A stretch of DNA of 64,000 bases from positions 51,911,810 through 51,975,809 of the forward strand of contig OX457024.1 of NCBI GenBank assembly GCA_949752745.1, written 5' to 3'. The notes beneath the pieces are model-generated. The model did not search any database. It was not told the DNA's origin and saw nothing but the letters and a program-made list of their open reading frames with translations. Both the position numbers and the translations under genes were made by a program. Positions 21,782-34,400 of the stretch are shown one piece after another. This DNA comes from Protula sp. h YS-2021 (taxonomy: Eukaryota > Annelida > Polychaeta > Sabellida > Serpulidae). Position 1 is the first letter of the stretch, and each line of letters starts with the position of its first letter.

Positions 21782-24175
21782 GTGGGTTATTATAAACTAG
21801 ACAAATAGGAGTTAAATATAAAAGACTACAAAACCCCTTTTTGTAATCTTTTTGCGAAAATAACGAATGTTCTGAAATGACATTGTGTTTATAATATTCA
21901 TTGCAGTTTATTGGCACCGTTAGTCAAAAAGTGACAAAGCAATGATTTCTGGTTTTAAATTGAATTTTAAAAAGTTCCACCTTCACTGTAAATTTGTTTC
22001 CGAGAACATTATGCACCTACTATTATTCCATTTTGCTCGATAATATCACTTAAAAATTTTCGCAAGTTTGAAGTATACGGAAGTTCCGTCCATTTCGAGG
22101 TGACCTTGGTGCATCTTGGTCATCATCCAAATGACCCCTGGATGGAAGGTAGGTGTATTGCATTGAGTAATATCCTGCATTTTGGAGTGATAATTCGAGA
22201 ACTTTTAAAAGTGCCACTGTATGGTAAGATTGTCAACTGAATAAAGTATTTTTCTTTCATTCTTTTGCCAGGATTCAGAATTTGGAGAAGGAGAAATCGA
22301 CACATATTTATAACAAGCATGGTGAATTTTACGGTGACTTCGCTCAACTGCAAGAGATAGATGTGAAAATGTCACAAGAGCGAAAAACAGAAAGTAAATA
22401 ATTTTCGATACAGCAGATTTAGAGCTTTATATTTTAAATAAAAAACCTGAACTGAAAGATTTATCATAGACTGAAAAACGTAAGTAATGGCGAGTTTTCA
22501 CAGTACCCAACAGTTCTTTGATATTTTGCAGAAAGAAACAGCGCTTGAGTACCAAATGCATGACCGTGTGGACTCTGACAAGGCAAACTCGACACATAAC
22601 ATATACTTAATACTAGATACTCTTGGAAGTTGGAAGTCTCCAGCTTTTAACGGGTTTTGTAGAATGAATTGGTAGTTTCCTTTAGCCAAATGACACTAAA
22701 TATAGTGTATGTGTTTTATTGATGCATGGGGAGTGGTTCTGTGAATTGCAGATCTTCTTTCTGAGCATTTACTAGTATTTTCACAGGTATTAAAGTGCGG
22801 CAACAGTTGAATGGCATCAAGAATAAGGTAAAGAAGTTTCACAGAGAACTACAACATGTGAAACCAACTCCTGAATGTAAGTTCCGCTGTGAAGGTAGTA
22901 TATGTGGTTCCCGGGGGGGGGGGGGGGGAGGGGGAGTGGGCGGAGCATAGTGGCAGGGGGTGGGGGGGGGGAGTGGGGGGAGCATAATGGTAGGGGGGTG
23001 TAAGGCAGCGTCAACGTTCTTCTAAAACTTTGTCCATTCTCAGTAAACTTATGATATATAATCCTGTAGTAGATGTATAAAATTAAACAAGTGTGAGTTC
23101 TGATCACATCCGCTCACATCTTTTCACATTGTGTTGCAATGAGATGAGGTAACTTCACTTTTGGATTCTACAAATTTCGGGTATAAATTGTATGGGTTTC
23201 TTTTATACCCCAACAACACAAACGGACCGTAAGTACAGATCCACATAAACTGGTGTCGAGGTAACAACAATGCAGTATTTCAAACTTGAATTCTAACCGA
23301 TTGTCACTTCGTTATTCAATTAAACACTATTGAAGCAAATATCGGCTAAATATAGTATTGGCTACAACATAATTTACCGCAGTATATAAAATATATTATA
23401 ATATGTAATATACTGCAATCAAATACAAGTTTAAATTTTTCTCACACCACATTAATCCAACATTTTAAATAAAATTCATCACATTCCACTGTTGTTTTTG
23501 TTCTTGTTTCAAGCAAAAATGGCAGACTGACGCCAGCGATACTAATGATAGCCTTTGGTGAAGAATGCCATTGCATTATTCCAAGTTTGCTGAAATTTGG
23601 TGAAGAATGCCATTACATAATTTCAAGTTTGCTGAAATTCATTATATCCTTAATTGAAAAGTGCTTTGATCGAGGACATTATGATTTCAAAACAACTTCA
23701 ATTTAGAATTCATCTCACATATTTCCCACAAATCCAGTTGATGTGTTGACTTTTTACAACACATGGCATAGTTATTTAGCAACGATGGAAACAACTTGTA
23801 TTAAAAGAACAGAAAAACAATGTAGTGTAATGTAGTGATGCATTCCAGGGATTTTTATATCCAACTCCGGTTATTGATCTTTTGGCGAGATACATAGACT
23901 GGCTACTAAAACAGGCACAAACTCTAAACAATCGAAAATTAATGAATATTTTTCGAAGAAGTAGACAGAATTATGCTTGATTTTAACTGTACGTAGTGTG
24001 ACTCATTTTAGTTCGATTTTATATGACAGTGGCACGTTCCAAAATAAGCAATAAATCTATGCCTATTGATTTTATGGGTTGTTGAAAGTATGATTGTAAA
24101 AGTTCGTGTAATATGACCTTCGCGTAATATGAAGTATTTTCCTCGGTCCCGAAGACTTCATGTTACGCGGGTGCG

Positions 24176-24267
<92 letters not shown>

Positions 24268-27200
24268 TCATATATATATACAGCAAATCTGTAAAACCAG
24301 CGAATCTATAAATTCGCTGAAGATTTCAGGGAATCTGTAGATTCGCTGACTCACTTAGCGAATCTGTAGATTCACTGGTTTTTCACCTTTAAAATTACAC
24401 AGATTCGCCGAAATTGCCTGACCAGTCAGCTTTACCGACAGGATTACTTGTGTTGGGTGATATTTGAAATTTAATTGCTTTTATGTGACTTCTTTACTCC
24501 AGAGTTGTTTTACACAACGTTTTCTTTCTTTTTTTTGGGAATGTCATATATTGCAATAGGAACTTTTAAAATTACACACAGGTTTTTTTAACTAGCTTTA
24601 AAATGCATTGTTGAAATGCGAATTTCTTGTCTCAAATGAAAAACAATTTTGGAAACGATTCGAAAATAGTTGCTATCAATATTCACAAAGGCTTAAGTTT
24701 CTCTCTTTGTGTTATCGTCTTTCATAAAAGTGATCACAGCAAATCGTACTATTGTTTCTAAATAAATTGAAATCATTACTCGTTCTGAGTATCATTCAAA
24801 TTACTATTAGGCAAATTGCAATTATTTTTCTGTGAGTTCAACACAAAAATCTCTTCACCTCCGGGTGATATAAATTGCAATTGAATTACAGTACGCTTAT
24901 CCAATCAGTGTTAATTTTCGAAGCTCTACTAATAGTTTCATTTAACAGAAACTGATAGGACCAGGATTTCGACAAATAGAAACTTTATTCCGGTCTGAAA
25001 GCATATAAATTGCTGCATTTTCATCAAATGACCAAAAACCCTCAGCTACATGAAATGAATTAATAGCAATGGAAACAGATAATAAAGCTCGATTTTAATA
25101 TATTCCCTTCACATAAACCTAGAAAAAGGTGTGTAAAATACATCTGGAGTAACTAAATCACACAAAAGCAATTAAATTTGAAATGTTAGCAAAAACAAGT
25201 GAACATGTCGGTAAAGATGGCCGATCAGGCAATTTTAGCGAATCTCTATAATTTTCAGGTGAAAAACCAGCGAATCTGTAGATTCGCTGAAAATTTTCAG
25301 CGAATATACATATATATATATGTATATATATACATATATATGGAAAGCCGTTTTAACATTTAATGCTTATTTTTGATATCAAAATATACTTAGAGATATT
25401 AATAAATCAGTGTAGATCTCATTAATTTGTATTTTGCTATCAATAATTGCTTCTTTTTTGTACAGTAAAAAATTAAAATAAAGATTCTGTATACATGGAC
25501 CAGTCATTATTTATTCACAGATATGTGTTTTTGAATTTTTATGTCAAAGAATAGATCGATATTTAGATATCAAAAACTAATTTTTGAGATCAGAAAATCA
25601 TTTGCAAATTTCAAAATGTAATTTAAAAGTGTCATTCTGAAATAGTGATAGCTGAAATATATTCTTGATATCAGTAAAAGGAAGATGAATTATTTAGCTC
25701 CAAATTGAAATTTTGCTATCAAATAATTATGTCTCCCCGACCAAGGGGAGCCATATAGTGTTTGTGCGTTCTGTGTGTGTCTGTGCGTGTGTTTGTGTCA
25801 GTCTGTTGTGAACAAAATGTTGTGCGCAAGACACCTCGAGAACAAAATGTCGGATCGATTATTCCTTGGTTAGGTCGGACGGTCTATCAACTTTTGACGC
25901 ACGTCACGTGATTGGGGCAGGTGTATGACGTCATTAAGTAACAATCTTGTGTGCGAAATTTCTCAGCCGCTGAACATCGGAGAAAGTTAACTTGGTGGGA
26001 TTGTTGCTTGGTAGGTCCGAAAGGCTGAATAAAAATTTTTTGCGAGTAGAACGAACGATTGCGGCGCATGACGTCATCACGTAAAATACGTATATATTGT
26101 AAACGAGATCTTGTGTTTAAAATATCTGGATAAGAGAAAGTCGTATCGATTTCAAATTTTACATGGGTATTCCTTGGGTGAGTCGGAAGTTCTTTCAATT
26201 TTTGACGCATGTCACGTGATTAATGCAAGTGTATGACGTCATTACGTAAAAATCTTGTGTGCACAATTTCTCAGCCGCTGAACATCGGAGAAAGTTGAAA
26301 CTTGGTGGAATTGTTGCTTGGTAGGTCCGAAAGAATCTACGAATTGTTTCGCGAGTAGAAGGAACGAATGCGGCGTATGACGTCATCGCGTAAAATTTGA
26401 ATATATTTTGAATAAGATCTTGTGTGTAAAATATTTCGATAGTCCTATTAACTTCAAATTTTATATGGATATTCCTTGGTTCAGTCAGACGACTGTTTCA
26501 ATTTTTGACAGGTAAAAAATTATCTATTGTTAAGCAAAATATCTCGACATCGTTAAGTCGGATCGACTTTAAATTGGTGTTGTTATTCCTAGGATAAATC
26601 GCACGGTTTTGGTTAAACATTATTCAAGAAAATCAAGAAAGGTGCATAACGTCAACACGCCTCCCCATTTTTGGCTCCTTTGTTAATTAAACATAGGTGT
26701 TAACTACGCTGGAGATTTCAGCGTTTTCCAGAATATTCTCAAGTGTTCCTGCATTCTTTAGAAAGCTTCAAAACGGTAACAGCATTACTGTCGGTCCATT
26801 GCTATTTGTTATTGCCTGAAATTGAGCTTTTTGTGCGTTTCTCATCTACGGCTGTTACGTGACATGCGACTCAGTCAGGGGTCAGTGTCAGTTGTGGTGC
26901 ATGATGAAGTCGTGGTCATGAAATGCTATTATCGTATTTATAGGTCATAGCAGGTCTAGCTATTGATTTTTTTTTCGCCGCATACTTGATTCGGTTTGCC
27001 AAGGTATTCTATATATATAATCGATTTCATGTCGATTAGTATTGTTTGCAGAAGCATTTTTCGCTATTAAAGTGGGTCATCTGATATTTTGTGTTATGAG
27101 AAGCAGCTCAGCATTTTGGCACCGAAATGCCCTCCCCCCTTTCTCCCACCAATGTGCGTCGTCTGATGCGCAGTTATGAAGAATGCCGTTCTGGTGCTTT

Positions 27201-28190
27201 TTTCCGAGGGGAATGTACGAAGACAAGGTAGTGTATTATGACTATAACTACACTTAGGGCACAGACCGTTACCGTTGCCTTGGGTAAAGGGGTTAGAGTT
27301 GCGTGCATAGTCGGACCTGCATTAAATAGCTGGGGGGGGGGGGGGGTCGTGTGTGGAGGATGGTTAGCAAAAAATAATCCAAACCACCTTCAAGACCTGG
27401 ATAAAAAGATGTAAAATAAGACCCGTGTGTCGTGACCTCTTCAAGATTCGGGTAAAAAGACGTACGGTAAGACCTGCCTGTCTTGACCAGCTTCCAAACC
27501 CGGATAAAAATGTAACGTACAGTAAAACTGCTATAGTGACCAACATCAGATCTGGATAAGAAGGGCCTACAGTAAAACCCGTTTTAGCGACCACCTTCCA
27601 GACTCGGATGAAAAAAGACGTCCAGTTATATCTGTTTTAGTGACCACCATCTGGTTTGTATATTTTGAATTTTTTACAATGAATTATGGTTATGTTTGCA
27701 GACATAAATATTTTATTTCAGTAATTAAAAAAATGCGATTTTTTTGGGGGGAGGGGAGAATTATGGGTTTAGTCGGGGAGACATTTGTTTTTATTTACAA
27801 AAACTAGAAACTAAGTAGGTATCGATTGAAAGTGTATAATATAAGCCTGTACTCTTATGTTTTGTGTGCACTGGCCGCTCTAGTTCATTTTTGATCTCTG
27901 AAAATCAATTTTAGAGATCATTAAATCATTTTTGACATCAATAACTATTTCTTGATATCTCTAAACATTTATTGATATCAAGAATTATTTTTTGAGATCA
28001 AGAATAGATTAGAGATATCGAAATATAATTACAGATAGCAAAAGTGAATTTTTGATATCAAAACAAAAATAAATTTTTGTAGATCAAAAATTAATTCTTG
28101 ATATCAAAAAATCAATTTTTGAGATCAGTAACTAATTCTTGATGTCAATAATTCCCTAATAAATGTGAAAATGGCATTCCATATATATAT

Positions 28191-28262
<72 letters not shown>

Positions 28263-28379
28263 ATTCCTTTAAAATCTGTAACGATAATAACTCGAAAGAG
28301 AAATTAAAGATAATTGCAGTGTCATCGCAGTTCAGTGTAAGTAATACCTAAAAACACAAACAAAAACAACAACAACAAC

Positions 28380-28416
<37 letters not shown>

Positions 28417-31400
28417 TAAAAGATACCAGTTAATCCAAAGGATATTATGCATTCATCCGATGTATGCGGTTTTCCACCATATGCACGTGCCCAGCAACCA
28501 CACTGCATGCTGTTATATTCAGAGAAAATAGAAACGTTCGCTTTTTGTATTTTTCCCTTTAAGCTGTTAACTTGTATGTTTTTAATACAATCACTTAAAC
28601 ATTATTGTGATCACTGATGATCCATAAATATTAACAGTGTCTTTTGAAATTTTGAAATATTTAATCTACTGAAAGGTTTTTCTGTTCACTGATCCGTGAG
28701 ACAGTTGCCCGGAGTTAAACTCTTGGCACTTTGGATTAAACAATACGCAGCGTAGATTTAAGTTTTATTACCGCATGTGGTCATAATTGATTATTTTGTT
28801 CAACAAGTCGTTTCGTGTAACAGCTCCAAGAAGCAGAGATAAAACTGTTATCAAAGAGAGGGTGGGGAGGGGTGACTTTGTGCACAATGTGTCATGTAGC
28901 TAAGAGAAATACTCTTGATAAATAAACAAGAAGCACTTCATGTCGCTGCGCACGAGTTAATGTGTTTTTCGTCAGACATATTTGGACAGACTTCCAAGAA
29001 TTATTCATTTAAGCGCTACATTACTCATTTAAACAAGTTTAAACAGCGATACGAATAACCGATTCATGCAGTTAAATAGTATGCAATTATCCGCTTGCAA
29101 TTACGCTAGAAAGTATAGAAAATGGTTATTGACAGAGACTGTCGTGCAGTTAACTGATTTAAGCATTTAACCGACGTGCGATTAAGTGATAATAGTGAAA
29201 TCATTTATAGCCCGTTTTTAGCCTTCAGTCAATATTGGCTGAAGGATATTGCTACCGGTCTGTCACTCCGTCCGTCCGCCTGTCTGTTCGTCTGTCTGTC
29301 CGTAAACTTTTTTTGTCCGGGCGATATCTCAAAAACTTCTTGTCGGAGCTTCACCAAACGTTACAGGAAGAAAGAATATATAGTGCAGATGTGCAACGGG
29401 GGTTCAATTTTTGACTTTCAGATGTCCATTCGTCTGTCCACCCGTCGCACTTTAAACTTTTTCTTGTCCGGGCGATATCTCAAAAACTATTCATCGGATC
29501 TTAATCAAACCTTACAGGAAGAAAGTATGTATAGTGCAGATGTGCAAGACAGGTCCGCCGCTCCATCCGTTGCACCTTGTATATTGTTTTTGTATTTCAA
29601 AAGAGTAACTGGACCACAGTGATGTAATCGCTATTGGCTGAGGGCTCTGCATCTCCGATGCCTTTGTTTCCACTTGAGGTTCAAAACGCTTGGCATATAA
29701 TTACCATGGCCCTTCAGATTACATGTGTAACCTTTTTAACCCGTAGCCTGCCTAATATTTCTTGCTTTTGAAATATTTAATCTACTGAAAGGTTTTTCTG
29801 TTCACTGATCCGTGAGACCGTTGCCCGGAGTTAAACTCTTGGCGCTTTGCATTAAACAATACGCAGCGTAGATTTAAGACAACTTCAAATATTCTAGGGA
29901 AGTGTGAAAGAAACAATCACTCCTGAAGCACTAAACAAGAATTTTTAATAACATTTGGAAAGTTTCACTGTTACTGTGTTCAAGATTTCTGTTGTTTTCT
30001 CCACCGATATATTTCCGCGCAATTTTCACATGAGTGTCAGGGGGGCGGGGGGCGGGGGTATGCATTCTGGTGTTGTGTCAAAATTTTAGGTGAAAGATGC
30101 GTAGCTGAACAGAGAGTTGTCACATAAGTGTTTGTAAACCAGTGTTTGTCACACGTTTAGTTTATTGCGCTGAATTATCGATGGCATTAATTCGTTAAAA
30201 ATTTTGTGTAATGTAAATGTTAGCAATGTAATATAAGTCGGCTGGGTTAATAAACCTCAAGACTGGAATTAACACTGCAGTGATCAAATACATCGCTTCT
30301 GCAATGGTTTGAAATACAGATTGCTAACCAGGGATGTTCCCCAGGGGTTCGCCTACCAGATTATTATTATTATTATTTTTTTTTTTTTGCGGTTCGCAAA
30401 AAACTGCCGAAATGGCGGAACTTTGAAGTTTGACAAAAACTGGAATAAATGGTGGTAAATAACTGAATTGTCAAGCCATTCATTTCTCTCAGTCTTTTTT
30501 AAATAATTATAAAATTTTAATCAAGAGTTTCTTAGGTGCTTCTCCACATGGACTTTGCTTTTTTCGCAAATGACAAAAAAAAAAAAAGAAAAAAAATGCC
30601 GAAATGGTGGTATTTTAAAAATTTTGTAAAATTGTGCAAATTTCGGTAAATACGTGAATCGTCAAAACCCAACCTCTCCAATATCCCTTTTCGGGTAGCT
30701 TCCACCCAGGAAAACTCGTTTTTGTGTATTAAAATTATTAAAGAGTTACGTTCAGAAACAAAGTTCTTCCATTTTTTGCAATCGTTTAACTTTGTTCGAC
30801 TTTCGTTATGCATATTTACTAAGTGATGTTTAGGAAATTTGTGAAATAAAACACCCTTGAAAATAGTAAATACATGAAATTCCTGAAGATTTTAGGAATT
30901 TCGCGTAATTCCTGACCCCGACAGTAATTACTGATTACACAGACTTACTGTAACATATACAAGCCATAACTGTATTCAGACATAATGTGAAAATGCCAGG
31001 TTATCTGTGCAGGGCCTAGCTCAGTCAACCCAATAGCCTATTTATGTGGCTGGAAAATTGGCTGAAAATGCTTGACTCACGTTTTCAATTCTGCTTATTG
31101 ACTTACTGTTTCAAATGGCTTTAAACTTTCATATGGATAATTCTGTTCTCTGTGACAAACGAAATCACGTAATCGCGGATAATTTTATACTGGTAAATTG
31201 TATAAATCGGTTATGGCATAGATTTTTACTGGGCTGAATGGGTGAAATACCGCATAGATATGAAAACGCTAACTCACAGCTTGCGACATGAATTGTTTTT
31301 TTTTACCAAAGACAATCTCTGCCAGGTGCACGACCAGTTTTGTGCATGTTACCCTTCCCCTTCCCCTCTTTGTTTAATTTTATCTCTGCATTGTGGTGAT

Positions 31401-34400
31401 GTTAAACAAACGGTTTGTTAAGCAAAAGGATAATTTGTAAGTGGATAAGACAATGAGACTTATAATTTCCACAATGAGTATTATTAGTCCCCCGCCGCCG
31501 CGTAGCGCGGAGCGGATTACTATAGTATTCGGGTCTGTCCGTCCGTCTGGCGACACTTAGAAGCATAAGTTTGTGCACGCGACATCTCGACCGGTATTCA
31601 ACCCTGGCTTTTGATTTTTACTACAGTGAAAATGTGTATATATTGAAGTTGTGCGACGTCGCATTATTTTTCGATTCGACCAAAAAACGACGAAATGGCG
31701 ACTTGTTGAAAATAGGCAATGTTTTAGTATTTCTGTTGCCTAAAGTGCAACTTTGTGCACGGGATATCTCGACCGGTATTCAACCCTGGCTTTTGATTTT
31801 TGTTACAGTGAAAATATATATATTGAAGTTGTGCGACGTTGCATTATTTTTCGATTCGACGAAAAAAAAACCCCAAAAAACTACGAAATGGCGACTTGTT
31901 GAAAATAGGCAATGTTTTAGTATTTCTGTTGCCTACAGTACATATTTGTGCACGCGATATCTCGACCGGTATTCAACCCTGGCTTTTGATTGTTGTTACA
32001 GTTAAAATATATATATTGAAGTTGTGCGACGTCGCATTATTTTTCGATTCGACGAAAAAAAACAAAAAAACTACGAAATGGCGACTTGTTGAAAATAGGC
32101 AATGTTTTAGTATTTCTGTTGCCTACAGTACATATTTGTGCACGCGATATCTCGACCGGTATTCAACCCTGGCTTTTGATTTTTACTACAGTGAAAATGT
32201 GTATATATTGAAGTTGTGCGACGTCGCATTATTTTTCGATTCGACCAAAAAACTACGAAATGGCGACTTGTTGAAAATAGGCAATGTTTTAGTATTTCTG
32301 TTGCCTAAAGTGCAACTTTGTGCACGCGATATCTCGGCCGCTATTCAACCCTGGCTTTTGATTGTTGTTACAGTTAAAATATATATATTGAAGTTGTGCG
32401 ACGTCGCATTATTTTTCGATTCGACCATAGTTCGTCTGGCGGGGAACATTCATCAGTTTCACTGATAACTTGTTTAATTTAAAACGTCGTAAATTCGAAT
32501 CAGGCAGTGGTCTCTCTCACAGATCGGGCAGTGGTCTCTCTCACAGATCAGGAAGTGGTCTCACAGATCAGAAAGTGGTCTCACAGATCAGGAAGTGGTC
32601 TCACAGATCAGAAAATGGTCTCACAGATCAGGAAGTGGTCTCACAGATCAGAAAGTGGTTTCACAGATCAGGCAGTGGTCTAACAGATCAGGCAGTGATC
32701 TCACAGATCAGGCAGTGGTAGCACAGATCAGAAAGTGGTCTCACAGATCAGCAAGTGGTCTCACAGATCAGGCTGTGGTCTCACAGATCAGGAAGTGGTC
32801 TCACAGATCAGGAAGTGGTCTCACAGATCAGGTTGTGGTCTCAGAGATCAGGAAGTGGTCTCACAGATCAGGCTGTGGTCTCAAGATCAGAAAGTGGTCT
32901 CACAGATCAGGAAGTGGTCTCACAGATCAGACTGTGGTCTCACAGATCAGGAAATGGTCTCAATTAAAAACGTAAGTTCGAATCAGGCAGTGGTCTCTCT
33001 CACAGATCAGGCAGTGGTCTCACAGATCAGGCAGTGGTCTCACAGATCAGGAAGTGCTCTCACAGATCAGGAAGTGGTCTCACAGATCAGGCAGTGGTCT
33101 CACAGATCATACTGTGGTCTCACAGATCAGGCAGTGGTCTCACAGATCAGGCAGTGGTCTCACAGATCAGGCAGTGGTCTCACAGATCAGGAAGTGGTCT
33201 CACAGATCAGGCAGTGGTCTCACAGATCAGCGAGCACAAAAACATCATTTAAGCTACAGGTACAAAACAGGAATAATTAAAAAGTGAATGTTTTAGTAAT
33301 GAACTCAAAAAAGCCCAAATATTGGCCACAAAAACGCCATTTGCTTACTTAATGAATTTAACTGCTTTCTGGTGTGTTAAAGAGGCTGCAATTTGGTTAG
33401 TTTTGCATTCCATCCTAAAGTTCCATCATGTGGATTTGGGGGCTTACCCGGCTTGGTGAGAAAACGTTTCAGAGGTGACATTCCTGAGTGGGTGATTAAC
33501 ACAGTACAGCTACGCCGTCCCACTAGAGCATCACTAGGAAACTTAGCACCTATAATTGCCCCCGCACAAAACGTCCGCACAAAAGCGTACAAGATCCTGT
33601 AAGCTCTAACATGCTTTGGTGCGAACTTTTCGTGCAAGATCGTGTACAGTCATACATCTTGGTCTCACATATCAGGCAGATCATACGAAATTTCTATGCA
33701 AATTAGGTAAACTGCATCCTATTACGTGTTACTGCGTACTATTGCAAATAAAAAAGTTATTTGCTTTTATATCGTTTAGTTTGTTTGACAGGCTTTTACA
33801 TGGCTTTGTATGCTCAGACTTCCGTCGAAAACAACGCAACATACGAAAGGAAGCAAAAACAAACTGATCATTCGCGTGTTGTTCGATAACTTCAGATGGG
33901 GACGATCTACTTCCATCTGTAATACAAAAACGATTTTATTCTTTTTTAGTTGTAGAAAAATTGAAAGTTATTATGGAAGATGTTGAAAGTCATATAAACA
34001 GCTTCAAAGATCAACAAAGGCATCAGTAAGTTTAGATGTTGTGGTGGTAAAACTTTGATATGTATTTAATCAAGGTGATTTGACATTCAAACGAAACGAT
34101 TGTCACCAAGAAAAAAACGGAACTGGTGCTTGGACCCATTTCAATGAACCAGAACATGTACTTGTTAGCCACAGCTTCTTACAGAAGCAGGGGCTATAGC
34201 AGTCGTAAAAAGTATGTGCGTATACATGTACGATTTTAAGTTGAAAAATCTTATCTCCTCCTAGGTTTTTATCCTGAATGACTTGAGATTTTGGTTGGTG
34301 ATAGCGGGCAGAAGTACCAACCTGGCTATTACTTTTTTTGGCGATTCGTCAAAAATTGGCGGAAATATTGGCGAAGTTTTTTAGTAAAATCTTTACCTGT

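Noticed and set aside
24129..24311. 60-aa ORF
   Set aside because: Translation of a (TA)n tract.
31571..32465. ORFs of 144 and 208 aa as genes
   Set aside because: They follow the ~190-bp core repeats of a non-coding element and are open only because the units lack stops in that frame.
32500..33232. CRISPR array
   Set aside because: Units are contiguous 20-bp repeats without spacers, in a eukaryotic intron.
32470..33287. Six overlapping ORFs (up to 181 aa) as genes
   Set aside because: They come from a 20-bp unit without stops; all frames are open and give the same cycle. No start context, no domain, and the region lies in an intron.
33377..33637. Open frames on both strands as an extra exon
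   Set aside because: No domain recognised, no matching splice phases to the ccdc112 exons, and both strands are open, suggesting chance.
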